A stretch of 64,000 nucleotides of DNA from Hydrogenophaga crassostreae (GCF_001761385.1 NZ_CP017476.1:186001-250000); one strand, 5' to 3'. Shown: positions 1 to 8,178, counted from the stretch's first letter. Numbers and translations are program-made. Notes: generated by a model not told the origin, from the letters alone.

Positions 1-768
1 CAACTTGTCGAAGCGGCGCTTGTTGAAGGCCAGGCCGCCGGCGAACATGGAGCCGAAGTTCACCTTGGTCAGGTACGGTGCGACTTCATGCAGCTTGGCC
101 GCTGCGGCGCCGGTGGCAAACACCACCACGCCATCGGACACCCCGGATTTCAGGTCTTCGTAATAGGTATTGAGCGAACCGGCGACACCCACTGCGCCGG
201 TGCCCCGGATCCAGTTGGCCGCGGGGCCCGGCGCGCTGATCTTTTTGCCGGCGAGGTCTTCGTATTTGGTGATCGGAAACTTGGACCAGACGTGGTACGA
301 GTCCAGAGAGGTGCCGCCGAGGAACACCAGACCGTTTTTGGTCCAGGCTTCGTTCATGGCGGGAATGGACTTCTGGATGCTGGCCATGTTCTGGCTGACC
401 AGATCGATATTGTCGGTGCCAAAGGGCGCGAAGTACGACACGTTTTGCAGCGGGAACTTGGAGGCCTCGAACAAGGTGCTGACCATGCCCACATCCGCAA
501 TGCCATCGGCAACGCCCTTGGATTCGGCACCCACCTTGATCAGCGTTCCGCCATAGGCCGTTGTCCAGTCGATCTTGTATTTGCCCGTCACCGCCAGCTT
601 CTTGTTCACGGCAGGGATGAAGGTGTCGTCCAGCGTCTTGACCCACAAAAATACCGGTGGATGGCCGGCGGCGGCGGTGAGCTTGATGACCTGCTGTGCA
701 TGCAGGCCACCAGCGCCGAGCGCCAGCGATGCGGCCAGCAGGGTGTGTTTGAACGCGGGAAAATTCAT
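1..768 (-). CDS. TRAP transporter solute-binding protein, DctP family (3' end outside window)
   Basis: Periplasmic receptor that would bind an organic acid and deliver it to a TRAP membrane unit. Reading from the ATG at 768, a signal peptide of about 24 residues ending in LHAQ is followed by a DctP-type domain with the phrases TAYGGTLIKVG, GVADGIADVGMV and LAGKKISAPGPAANW, typical of substrate-pocket segments of this family. A Shine-Dalgarno GGAGA lies 6-10 bases before the start. About 256 codons are visible; family members run about 330-370 residues, so roughly the last quarter and any membrane genes lie left of the window. The TetR gene upstream is on the same strand, 20 bases away, and may be co-transcribed. 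The substrate cannot be read from sequence. Confidence 0.9.
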   Translation of the reverse strand, partial: MNFPAFKHTLLAASLALGAGGLHAQQVIKLTAAAGHPPVFLWVKTLDDTFIPAVNKKLAVTGKYKIDWTTAYGGTLIKVGAESKGVADGIADVGMVSTLFEASKFPLQNVSYFAPFGTDNIDLVSQNMASIQKSIPAMNEAWTKNGLVFLGGTSLDSYHVWSKFPITKYEDLAGKKISAPGPAANWIRGTGAVGVAGSLNTYYEDLKSGVSDGVVVFATGAAAAKLHEVAPYLTKVNFGSMFAGGLAFNKRRFDKL

Positions 769-788
769 GCTTGTCTCCTAGGGTGGTT

Positions 789-1508
789 TTAGATGGCGAA
801 AGGGCGGGAACGGGAGCGGGAGCGTGCCGGGGCTGCGGGCTGGCCCAGCACCGCGGCGATGCCGGCCGTGACGAACTTCACCAGGCGAGGGGTGGCGGCC
901 GGATCGAAGGGCACGGCCTCGCCCAGCGAGAGGCGGTGCACGCGCTCGTCGCTCATGTGATGGATCAGCGCGCCCAGTGCGAACTGGTAGGCCCAGGCGG
1001 CATCTTCGCGTTCGCTGCCCGGGCAGGCTTCCTGCAGGGCATCGATGAAGGCATGTGCCATGGGGTCGAAATAGTCGGCCAGAACACGGCTGGCATCGGT
1101 CGTGCGGTAAGACAGTTCCCGGGCCACCAACAGGGCGTAGTACTCGCCCTCGGGGCTGGCGCGCATGCGCATCACCGGGTCGATGAACGCGCCGACCATG
1201 CGCTCCAGCGTTTGCCCGTCGCGCGGTGAGGCGCGGGCTTGCGAGAGCAGCGCCAGGCGCTCTGCAATGGTGTGCCCCCAGTGCTCGAAGATGGCATGAA
1301 AGAGCTCGTGCTTCTGGCCGAAGTAGTACCCCACCAGCGCCAGCGGGACCTGGGCCTCGGTTGCAATCTGGCGGATCGAAACCGCGTCATAGCCGTTTTG
1401 TGCAAACAGCTTTTCCGCGGCCAGCAAGATGTCCGCGCGCCGATCGGTCCGAACGGCCACCGCCGGTGCGCGGCGCGGCTTGGAGGTGGGTGCAGCGGGT
1501 TTGGCCAT
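789..1508 (-). CDS. TetR/AcrR family transcriptional regulator
   Basis: DNA-binding repressor of 239 residues. The N-terminal helix-turn-helix is plain (ILLAAEKLFAQNGYDAVSIRQIA, followed by LALVGYYFGQKHELFHAIF), and the C-terminal two thirds form a helical ligand domain. The ATG at 1508 was chosen because it lies just before a short basic tail and the HTH; the frame stays open upstream but runs through the operator region into the divergent gene. It diverges from the acetoacetyl-CoA synthetase gene with 133 bp between them. That gap holds three GTACAA half-sites, the likely binding site, so control of itself and of aacS is inferred. It also sits directly upstream of the TRAP receptor gene on the same strand. 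Confidence 0.93.
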   Translation of the reverse strand: MAKPAAPTSKPRRAPAVAVRTDRRADILLAAEKLFAQNGYDAVSIRQIATEAQVPLALVGYYFGQKHELFHAIFEHWGHTIAERLALLSQARASPRDGQTLERMVGAFIDPVMRMRASPEGEYYALLVARELSYRTTDASRVLADYFDPMAHAFIDALQEACPGSEREDAAWAYQFALGALIHHMSDERVHRLSLGEAVPFDPAATPRLVKFVTAGIAAVLGQPAAPARSRSRSRPFAI

Positions 1509-1526
1509 GGGGGCGATTGAACGCTC

Positions 1527-1553
1527 GTACAAATATGTTGTACACCCGTACAA
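1527..1553. promoter_or_regulatory. Candidate TetR operator: three alternating GTACAA half-sites
   Basis: GTACAA at 1527-1532, TTGTAC at 1538-1543 and GTACAA at 1548-1553 form two overlapping perfect inverted repeats with spacers of 5 and 4 bases that share the middle half-site. It lies 18 bases upstream of the TetR start and 89 bases before aacS. This is the kind of site a TetR dimer pair would occupy; the regulator assignment is inferred from position. Confidence 0.6.
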
Positions 1554-1641
1554 ACCCTGTCTTTCTGAACGGCCTTCGCTGTCACCATGGCGCTTCTGCC
1601 GACTTGCTATTCGCTTTGGCTTGAGACACGCTCGGACCACC

Positions 1642-3840
1642 ATGCAACACCCCACGCCCGACACCAAACGTCCGCCCTGCATCCCCCAGATCCGCCGCTA
1701 CCAGGACTGGCTGACCGAACACCGAAGCCTGACGTTCGGCTCCTACGACGAACTCTGGCGCTGGACCACCACAGAGACAGAAGCCTTCTGGCAAAGCATC
1801 TGGGACTACTTTGATCTCCAGTCGCCCACACCGCACACAGCGGTGCTGGAAAAGAACGTCATGCCCTGCGCCAACTGGTTTCCGGGCGCTCAGGTGAACT
1901 ACGCGCAGCAGGTGTTTCGCCATGTCGATGCGGCCCATGCCGCGGGCTTCCCCGCCGTGATCGGCAGCAACGAAAAGGGCCAGCGGGTCGAACTGAGCTG
2001 GCCCGATTTGCGGCGCCAGGTGGCCTCGCTGGCTTTGCATCTGCAGGCTCAGGGCGTGAAGCCGGGCGACCGTGTCGCGGTTTACTTGCCCAACATTCCC
2101 GAGACCATGGTCGCGTTCCTCGCCACGATCAGCATCGGCGGCGTGTGGAGCGTGTGCGCCCCCGACATGGGCACCAACGCCGTGCTCGACCGCTTCAAAC
2201 AGATCGAACCCAAGGTGTTGATCGCCTGTGATGGCGTGAGCTACGGCGGGCGCGACTTTGACCGGCTGGACGTGGTTGCCGAGATGCGCGCAGCCTTGCC
2301 CAGCGTGACGCATGTGATCCTGCACACCAACCTGGCCAAGGGCGAAGCCGCCCGGCAAGACGCGCTGGCCAGTGCCGCGCCATGCGCCGACTTCGCTGCG
2401 GTCACCATGCGCGACGATGCCGCCGTGACCGCTTTCGAACCCATGTGGCTGCCCTTTGACCACCCGCTGTGGATCGTCTATTCCAGCGGCACCACCGGCA
2501 TGCCCAAACCCATCGTGCATGGCCATGGCGGCACGGTCGTCGTCGGCCTGGCCATGAAGGTGTTGCACAACGATGTCGGTTGCAGCTACGACCCGAACAA
2601 CTGGGGCGAGCGCTTCCACTGGTACAGCTCGACCGGCTGGGTGATGTGGAATGCACAGACCAGTGGCCTGCTCAACGGCACCACCTGCGTCATCTACGAT
2701 GGCAACCCAGGCGGCAGCAAAGACAAACCCGACTGGACCACACTCTGGCGCTTCGCTGCCGAGCAAGGCGTCACCTTCTTTGGCGCCGGTGCCGCGTTCT
2801 TTGCCAACTGCCTGAAGGCCGGGGTGGACCTGTCGCTGTGCGGTGACCTGTCGCGTGTGCGGGCGCTCGGCACCACGGGGTCACCGTTGTCGGAAGATGC
2901 GCAGAACTGGGGCACCGATCAGTTTCGCAAACTGCATGCTCAGTCGGGGAAAGACCGATTCAGCGCCGGGCCGCCCCAAGGTGAATCAGCCCTCTCGGAG
3001 GGCAGCGGACCGCACGAAGCGGGGGAGCGTGGGGGCGACATCTGGTGGTGCAACATCTCCGGCGGCACCGACTTCGCCGGCGCCTTCATCGGCGCCAACC
3101 GCGAGCTGCCCCAGATCCCGGGTCGCATGCAGTGCCGCATGATCGGCAGCGCCGTCGAATCGTGGGACGAACAGGGCCAGCCCGTGATCGACGCCGTGGG
3201 CGAACTGGTCTGTGCGCAGCCCATTCCCTCCATGCCGCTGTATTTCGTGGGCGACACCGACAACCAGCGCTTGCTCGGCAGTTACTTCGACACGTACCCC
3301 GAAGGCCATGGCCGCAAACCCGGTGGCGGTGATCTCGACAAGAGTGCGGGCGCCGTCTGGCGCCATGGTGACTGGCTGCGCATCTACCCCGATGGTTCGT
3401 GTGTGATCTATGGCCGCTCCGACGCCACCATCAACCGCCACGGCCTGCGCATGGGCACCAGCGAGCTCTACAGCGCGGTCGAAGCGCTGCCCGAGGTGCT
3501 GGATTCGATGGTGGTCGATCTCGAATACCTGGGCCGCGAAAGTTACATGCCGCTGTTCGTGGTGCTGCGCGAAGGCCACACGCTGAATGACGCCATGACG
3601 GCGAAGATCAACGGCGCGATCCGCACGGCGCTGTCTCCGCGCTTTCTTCCCAACGCGGTTTTTCAGGTTGCCGAGATTCCGCGCACGCTCTCGGGCAAGA
3701 AACAGGAGCTGCCCATCAAGAAGCTGCTGCTCGGCCAGCCGGTTGAAAAGGTCATCAACAAAGAGGCCATGGCCAACCCGGGGTGCCTGGATTGGTTTGT
3801 GGCCTTCGCTGCCAGTCGGGAACCTGGCCAGAAGGCCTGA
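1642..3840 (+). CDS. aacS: Acetoacetyl-CoA synthetase with an in-frame repeat insertion
   Basis: ATP-dependent ligase of the acyl-adenylate (ANL) family that would activate acetoacetate to acetoacetyl-CoA, linking ketone bodies or PHB breakdown to central metabolism. The N-terminal ACAS-type domain (about residues 30-90, WDYFDLQS and NWFPGAQVNYA), the P-loop-like YSSGTTGMPKP near residue 280, the ISGGTD motif near 472-477 and the C-terminal hinge region GRSDATINRHGLRMGTSELY place it in this branch rather than acetyl-CoA synthetase. The start at 1642 precedes the conserved N-terminus. The protein is 732 residues against about 650 for the family. Part of the excess is residues about 435-465, a translated copy of the local GC-rich repeat just before the ISGGTD motif; a second Gly-rich stretch follows the YFDTYPEG phrase. 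Whether the enzyme still works is unknown. Confidence 0.93.
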   Translation: MQHPTPDTKRPPCIPQIRRYQDWLTEHRSLTFGSYDELWRWTTTETEAFWQSIWDYFDLQSPTPHTAVLEKNVMPCANWFPGAQVNYAQQVFRHVDAAHAAGFPAVIGSNEKGQRVELSWPDLRRQVASLALHLQAQGVKPGDRVAVYLPNIPETMVAFLATISIGGVWSVCAPDMGTNAVLDRFKQIEPKVLIACDGVSYGGRDFDRLDVVAEMRAALPSVTHVILHTNLAKGEAARQDALASAAPCADFAAVTMRDDAAVTAFEPMWLPFDHPLWIVYSSGTTGMPKPIVHGHGGTVVVGLAMKVLHNDVGCSYDPNNWGERFHWYSSTGWVMWNAQTSGLLNGTTCVIYDGNPGGSKDKPDWTTLWRFAAEQGVTFFGAGAAFFANCLKAGVDLSLCGDLSRVRALGTTGSPLSEDAQNWGTDQFRKLHAQSGKDRFSAGPPQGESALSEGSGPHEAGERGGDIWWCNISGGTDFAGAFIGANRELPQIPGRMQCRMIGSAVESWDEQGQPVIDAVGELVCAQPIPSMPLYFVGDTDNQRLLGSYFDTYPEGHGRKPGGGDLDKSAGAVWRHGDWLRIYPDGSCVIYGRSDATINRHGLRMGTSELYSAVEALPEVLDSMVVDLEYLGRESYMPLFVVLREGHTLNDAMTAKINGAIRTALSPRFLPNAVFQVAEIPRTLSGKKQELPIKKLLLGQPVEKVINKEAMANPGCLDWFVAFAASREPGQKA
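2964..3036 (+). repeat. GC-rich dispersed repeat, copy inside aacS
   Basis: This stretch matches the units at 9401-9750: it opens with CGCCGGGCCGCCCCAAG, has the CTCGGAGGGCAGCG centre and ends AGCGTGGGGGC. It is in frame, has no stop and adds about 25-30 residues rich in Gly, Ser, Glu and Pro to the synthetase just before a conserved motif. It differs from the array units at several positions, so it is not a recent copy of them. Confidence 0.85.
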
Positions 3841-4214
3841 GTGCCAGCCGCGTGCAGACGGACAAGGCTTTGCAATCCGGTTGAGCACGCCGTGTCCGTG
3901 GCCAGATGAATCGCGTTCATTTGGCCACGGCGTGACGACGCCCGCTTAAGACCCTGTTTTCTGGTCCGGGTGCGCAGGCTGTTCCCCACACATGGGTCGA
4001 AACCAGCCACCTCTTGCCCTGTTGCCTGTCTTTGCCGGCGTCCTGTTTTTTGGAGTTGTGTAACAAAAAATCGTATTGGTGTCGAGTTGTTATGATTGCT
4101 TTTCACTGACTGTCACTGTTGTTTTCGGTCATTTCAAGCCACTTTTACCGTCCTTCACACCGCGGCATGGAGTGGGAATTTCACTCATCTGCCGCCCTCG
4201 CAAAAAAAGAGACC
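3841..4214. other. 374-bp gap between aacS and the adhesin gene
   Basis: No credible gene. It contains the strong hairpin at 3896-3930. The last 170 bases before the adhesin are AT-richer, with runs of A and T, as expected of a promoter, but no -35/-10 pair was convincing enough to mark. Confidence 0.6.
3896..3930. terminator. Strong 15-bp hairpin after aacS
   Basis: CCGTGGCCA at 3896 and TGGCCACGG at 3922 are perfect complements, extended inward by a G-T pair and ATGAA/TTCAT around the loop TCGCG. No T-run follows, so it is either a weak or factor-assisted terminator, an RNA processing or stability element, or a protein site. It starts 55 bases after the aacS stop. Confidence 0.6.
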
Positions 4215-6026
4215 ATGACCACCAACTCCGCATTTATGTCCACCGCCACCCTGCGTGCACAGGCGCCAGGCGAACCCATCGGCTCGATTTTGCGCACCCA
4301 ATTGATGCGCGCCGGCCTGGTGGCGTTGACGGCTGGCGTGATGGTTTCATATGCCACCAGTGCGATGGCTCAAAGTTCGTACTCAGGTACGGGCGCGGGC
4401 GAGTTCTCGACAGGCAACGACAATTCCGGCTTTGGTCACAACGCGGGGCGATACATCAACGGCGACAGCAACAGCGCCAGCGGCACCAACGCGGGGCAAT
4501 ACACCAACGGCAACAGCAACAGTGCCAGCGGCACCAACGCGGGGCAATACACCAACGGCGACAGCAACAGCGTCAGCGGCACCAACGCGGGGCAATACAC
4601 CTACGGCAACAGCAACAGTGCCAGTGGCTCCTTCGCGGGGCAATACACCAACGGCAACAGCAACAGTGCCAGTGGCTCCTTCGCGGGTCGATTCGTCACC
4701 GGCGACGGCAACACCGCCAATGGTTACAGCGCTGGGCAGTTCGTTTCGGGATCCGTCAACAGCGCCAGTGGCAGCAACGCAGGGCAAGGGGTCATGGGTT
4801 ATCGCAACAGCGCCAGTGGCTCCTTTGCTGGAGGCGATGTTGAGGGCAATGACAACACCGCCAGCGGCACCAGTGCAGGACAAAACGTCACGGGGAATCG
4901 CAACACCTCGGTTGGCTTCCAGGCTGGCCAGAATGTGATGGCCAGCGACACCGTCAATGTGGGCTCGAATGCCCAGGCCCAGGGCAACAGCGCTATTGCC
5001 ATCGGCAACGGTGCCACGGCGCAGTCGTCTGATGGCATCGCGATGGGTCGCGGGGCGCAGGCGGTGCAGTCGAACTCCATCGCCATCGGCGCAGGCGCCG
5101 TGGCGAACTCTTCGGTGGCACTGGGTGTGGGCTCGCAGGCGCTGGGCACCAACAGCACGGCGCTGGGCGACAACGCCAGCGCCACGGGCAACTTTGGTGT
5201 GGCGGTGGGCAACAACGCATCGGCCTCCCATACCAATTCGGTGGCCATTGGCAACGGGTCCACCACATCAGCGGCCAACTCGGTGTCGTTCGGAAGCGTT
5301 GGATCAGAGCGCACGATCACCAACGTGGCCGCCGGCACGGGTGCCACAGACGTGACCAACGTGCAACAGGTGCAGCAAGGCGACGCGGCCACATTGAGCT
5401 CGGCCAATACCCACGCCAACGCAGGTGACGCGGCCACGCTGAGTTCGGCCAATGCCGCCGCCACCGCTGGCGATACCGCCACGCTGAGTTCGGCCAATGC
5501 CCATGCCAATGCAGGTGATACCGCCACCTTGAGCTCGGCCAACGCCCACGCCGATGCAGGCGACGCGGCCGTGGTGGGTACCGCCAATGCCCATGCCGAT
5601 GCAGGTGACGCAGCCACACTGAGCTCTGCCAATGCCCATGCCGATGCAGGCGATGCCCGCACGCTGCGCAAGGCCAACGCCCATGCCGATGCAGGCGATG
5701 TCCGCACCCTTTCCGCCGCCCAAAGTTATACCGATCAACGCGCATCGGAAACGCTCAACAGCGCCAACCAGTTCACCACCAAGGAAGTTGCTACGTTGCG
5801 CAAGCAGGCGTTTGCCGGGATTGCACAAGCGGCAGCGTTGACGCCCTTGTTGCCCTCCGCCGCTGGCAAGTCCACGGTGAATGTGGGCGTGGGGTCATAC
5901 GGTGGCGAAACGGCCCTGGGCATGACCTTCGCGCACCGCCTGGAGAGCATGGTGTTCAGCGGCGGCGTTGGCGTTGGCTCCGGCAGCAAGAGCCTGATCA
6001 AGGTGGGCGCCGGTTTCGAGTTCTGA
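4215..6026 (+). CDS. YadA-type trimeric autotransporter adhesin (type Vc secretion)
   Basis: Surface adhesin of 603 residues expected to trimerise in the outer membrane. A long signal peptide ends near residue 52 (SAMA before QSSY). Residues 76-235 are ten 16-residue units of the NAGQYTNGNSNSASGT kind. They are followed by classic YadA head repeats (NSAIAIGNGA, NSTALGDNA, NSVAIGNGS), the neck (NSVSFGSVGSERTITNVAAGT) and a stalk of eight 15-residue units (GDAATLSSANAHADA) at residues 389-508. The last 70 residues form the four-strand membrane anchor (FAGIAQAAAL, GGETALGMTFAHR) and end in Phe, as outer-membrane beta-barrels do. The ATG at 4215 was preferred over upstream in-frame starts because it begins the extended signal peptide. 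Both repeat regions have whole-codon periods and could change in length. Confidence 0.93.
   Translation: MTTNSAFMSTATLRAQAPGEPIGSILRTQLMRAGLVALTAGVMVSYATSAMAQSSYSGTGAGEFSTGNDNSGFGHNAGRYINGDSNSASGTNAGQYTNGNSNSASGTNAGQYTNGDSNSVSGTNAGQYTYGNSNSASGSFAGQYTNGNSNSASGSFAGRFVTGDGNTANGYSAGQFVSGSVNSASGSNAGQGVMGYRNSASGSFAGGDVEGNDNTASGTSAGQNVTGNRNTSVGFQAGQNVMASDTVNVGSNAQAQGNSAIAIGNGATAQSSDGIAMGRGAQAVQSNSIAIGAGAVANSSVALGVGSQALGTNSTALGDNASATGNFGVAVGNNASASHTNSVAIGNGSTTSAANSVSFGSVGSERTITNVAAGTGATDVTNVQQVQQGDAATLSSANTHANAGDAATLSSANAAATAGDTATLSSANAHANAGDTATLSSANAHADAGDAAVVGTANAHADAGDAATLSSANAHADAGDARTLRKANAHADAGDVRTLSAAQSYTDQRASETLNSANQFTTKEVATLRKQAFAGIAQAAALTPLLPSAAGKSTVNVGVGSYGGETALGMTFAHRLESMVFSGGVGVGSGSKSLIKVGAGFEF
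4440..4919 (+). repeat. Ten tandem 48-bp repeats in the adhesin head
   Basis: Exact period of 48 bases (16 codons). The first five copies are nearly identical in DNA and the last five have drifted. This fits recent duplication at the 5' side and gives the gene a slippage-prone segment that keeps frame. Confidence 0.9.
5379..5738 (+). repeat. Eight tandem 45-bp repeats in the adhesin stalk
   Basis: Period of 45 bases (15 codons), unit GDAATLSSANAHADA with substitutions mostly at positions 3-8. Fifteen-residue periodicity is known from right-handed coiled-coil stalks of trimeric autotransporters, so this is read as stalk. Confidence 0.88.
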
Positions 6027-6218
6027 ACCGGTGCGCAAACGACGGTGCTCTTTTGCGGGGTGTCGTTGTTGTGATCTGAGGTGATGGATCGCCATTGGCC
6101 GACGCTGGACGAATCGCCGGAACCCGTGTGTGGGCAAGGCGCGCCAACTTGGCCAAGCGCTGGCATGCCATTTGGGTCGGTTGCCGTTGCAGTTGCACAA
6201 GCCAGAAGAAAGGGCGTT

Positions 6219-7007
6219 ATGTCAGATCGAAAAGTCGCCATCGTCACGGGTTCGGCCACCGGGGTTGGTGCGGCCACCGCACTCGACCTCGCTGGCCGCG
6301 GCTACAACCTGCTGATCAATTTTTCCAAAAGCGAAGAAGAAGCCAAGGCGTCGGCAGCCGCCTGCAATGCGGCTGGCGCCGACACGCTGCTGGTGCAAGG
6401 CGATGTGGCCAACGACGCCGACTGCCGCCGGCTGGCCCAGGCAGCCATCGACCGCTGGGGCCGGATCGATGCGCTGGTCAACAACGCCGGCATCACCTCC
6501 TTTGCCGGCGTGGCCAACTGGGACGCGCTGGACGCTGCCACCTTTGAGCGCATCTACGGCGTCAATGTGATCGGCGCCTTCCAGATGGTGCGCGCCTGCC
6601 TGCCGCAACTGAAGGCGGCCAAAGGCAGCATCGTCAACGTGTCGTCTGTGGCCGGGGCATTGGGCATCGGTTCATCGGTGGCCTACATCGCATCCAAGGG
6701 CGCTATCAACTCGCTCACCCTGCATCTGGCGCGCACCCTGGCGCCGGAGATTCGCGTCAATGCCGTTTGCCCGGGGCTCATCACCACGCGCTGGTTCGTC
6801 GATGGCGTGGGCCGTGAAAACGCCGAGCAGATTCAGGCGCAATACGAAAAAGCCATGCCCCTGCAAACCGCCTGCAGCGCCGAAGACGTGGCCCAGGCCA
6901 TCGTCTGGCTGGTCGACGGCGCACGAACCACGACGGGCGAGTTGTTGATGCTGGACAGCGGCATGCACCTCGGGCGGGCGACGCCGCTGCCCGTTGCGTC
7001 GACCTGA
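6219..7007 (+). CDS. Short-chain dehydrogenase/reductase (SDR)
   Basis: NAD(P)-dependent oxidoreductase of 262 residues with classical SDR marks: the cofactor loop TGSATGVGAA near residue 10, NNAG near residue 90, and the catalytic Ser with YIASK further on (VSSVAGAL then AYIASKGA). The ATG at 6219 follows the purine-rich AGAAGAAAGGG and starts exactly at the Rossmann strand. It converges on the MarR gene, with stops 10 bases apart, and may belong to the same catabolic group as the flavin reductase, dioxygenase and hydrolase beyond it. Its substrate is unknown. Confidence 0.9.
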   Translation: MSDRKVAIVTGSATGVGAATALDLAGRGYNLLINFSKSEEEAKASAAACNAAGADTLLVQGDVANDADCRRLAQAAIDRWGRIDALVNNAGITSFAGVANWDALDAATFERIYGVNVIGAFQMVRACLPQLKAAKGSIVNVSSVAGALGIGSSVAYIASKGAINSLTLHLARTLAPEIRVNAVCPGLITTRWFVDGVGRENAEQIQAQYEKAMPLQTACSAEDVAQAIVWLVDGARTTTGELLMLDSGMHLGRATPLPVAST

Positions 7008-7017
7008 GCGCCGCATT

Positions 7018-7641
7018 TCAGCGCGGTTGCGTCAAGCGGCGAAGCTGGGTCTTGAGGCGCAGCACTTCAGCGGCGCTCAGGCCATGCAGTGCGCGGGCTT
7101 CATGTGCACGGGCTTGCGCAATCAGGGGGCCCACCTTCCGCTTCCCCGCAGCGGTGATTTGAACCAGGGTGCGACGCTGGTCATCCGGATCATCGGCCAA
7201 GCCCACCCATCCGCTGGCAGCCAACCGTTGTACCAGTTTGGTCACGGTGGGTTGTTTGCTCAGAACCTCGAGAGCCAGCTGACCGATCGCGACCGGTTCC
7301 TGTTCATTCAAGGCGGCCAGCACGCGCCATTCCAGCGAGCCCAGGCCAGCCGCACGAACAGCCTCATCAAAGTCCTTGAAAAGAGCATGGTTGGCCTGCC
7401 CCAAGAGGTAGCCGAGGTAGTCGTCAACGAAGTTTGAGCCCCCACGCTCCGCCGCTGCGCGGGTCGCTGCCCCCCGAGGGGGCTGACCTTGCTCGGGGCG
7501 GCCCTTCGCTGCGGTCGGTGAGCCCCCACGCTCCGCTGATGCGCGGGTCGTTGCCCCCCGAGGGGGCTGACCTTTGGCTGTGGCCGGTCTGTTCTTGCGA
7601 ACCTCAGCTTTTGAACCCAGGCCTGTCACCGGGTTGGTCAC
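7018..7641 (-). CDS. MarR family regulator with repeat-derived N-terminal extension
   Basis: Winged-helix repressor of 207 residues. The MarR domain begins near residue 69 (NFVDDYLGYLLGQANHALF) and carries the recognition region LSKQPTVTKLVQRLAASGWV and the wing DPDDQRRTLVQIT. Residues about 20-68 are two translated copies of the local GC-rich repeat (GQPPRGAATRAAAERGGS). The GTG start at 7641 overlaps the stop of the flavin reductase as GTGA, which argues that it is the true start and that the repeats are translated; an internal start after the repeats cannot be excluded. Pairing with a flavin reductase and a divergent NicX-like gene recalls NicR, the MarR-type regulator of nicotinate genes. 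That link is inference. Confidence 0.88.
   Translation of the reverse strand: MTNPVTGLGSKAEVRKNRPATAKGQPPRGATTRASAERGGSPTAAKGRPEQGQPPRGAATRAAAERGGSNFVDDYLGYLLGQANHALFKDFDEAVRAAGLGSLEWRVLAALNEQEPVAIGQLALEVLSKQPTVTKLVQRLAASGWVGLADDPDDQRRTLVQITAAGKRKVGPLIAQARAHEARALHGLSAAEVLRLKTQLRRLTQPR
7436..7575 (-). repeat. Two tandem GC-rich repeats inside the MarR gene
   Basis: Two copies begin with GAGCCCCCACGCTCCGC at 7436 and 7520, a period of 84 bases (28 codons), and share the centre CCCCCCGAGGGGGCTGACC. They are the same family as the array at 9401-9750, in the opposite orientation. The whole-codon period keeps the MarR frame open. Confidence 0.88.
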
Positions 7642-8159
7642 AAGGGGTGCTCGGCGAAAAACTTGCCGCCGTGGTACAGCAAAGGTGAGGCCTCGTGGCG
7701 GTGGCTGCAGCGTTCCACTTCGCCCACGAAGATCACATGGTCACCTTCGGCGTACTGGCTGCGGTTGAAGCATTCGAAGGTGGCGACGGCGCCTTCGAGC
7801 AAGGGGGTGCCGCTCATGCCCTCCACGAAGCGCACGCCGGCCCAGCGGTCGCCGCCGCGCGCGGCAAACTGTTCGGCCAGTTGCTGCTGATCGGCCGCAA
7901 GCACGTTGATTGCGTAGCGCAGGCCATTGGAAAAAGCGCCCATGGTGCCAGCGCCTTGAGACAGGCTCCACAGCACCAGCGGAGGCGCCAGCGAAACCGA
8001 ATTGAACGAGTTCGCTGTGAGCCCCACCAGATCGCCTGTGGCGGTGCGCGCGGTGACGATGGTGACGCCGGTGGCAAACATGCCCAGCGACGCGCGGAAC
8101 TCACTCGCTGAGAAATCGGGGGGCTTGGCCTGGTGGCCGGCGGATCGGGCTGGGGACAT
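7638..8159 (-). CDS. Flavin reductase family protein (two-component monooxygenase partner)
   Basis: Protein of 173 residues of the FMN-binding flavin reductase family (HpaC/NtaB type), which uses NAD(P)H to make free reduced flavin for a partner oxygenase. Supporting phrases are LGMFATGVTIVTA, GLTANSFNSVSLAPPLVLWSL and HVIFVGEVERCSH in the usual order, and the length is normal. It is first in a two-gene unit with the MarR regulator (GTGA overlap) and diverges from the NicX-like gene. The likely oxygenase partner is the acyl-CoA-dehydrogenase-fold protein at 10602-11864, by analogy with pairs such as DszC/DszD and IifC/IifD; this pairing is inferred. Confidence 0.9.
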   Translation of the reverse strand: MSPARSAGHQAKPPDFSASEFRASLGMFATGVTIVTARTATGDLVGLTANSFNSVSLAPPLVLWSLSQGAGTMGAFSNGLRYAINVLAADQQQLAEQFAARGGDRWAGVRFVEGMSGTPLLEGAVATFECFNRSQYAEGDHVIFVGEVERCSHRHEASPLLYHGGKFFAEHPL

Positions 8160-8178
8160 GTGTGGAATTTATATGAAA

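Noticed and set aside
2964..3036. Frameshift or assembly error in aacS
   Set aside because: The extra segment is in frame and matches repeat copies elsewhere in the window, so insertion explains it better.
4440..5738. Tandem repeats as a CRISPR or non-coding satellite
   Set aside because: They lie inside one open frame and encode typical head and stalk units of a trimeric autotransporter.
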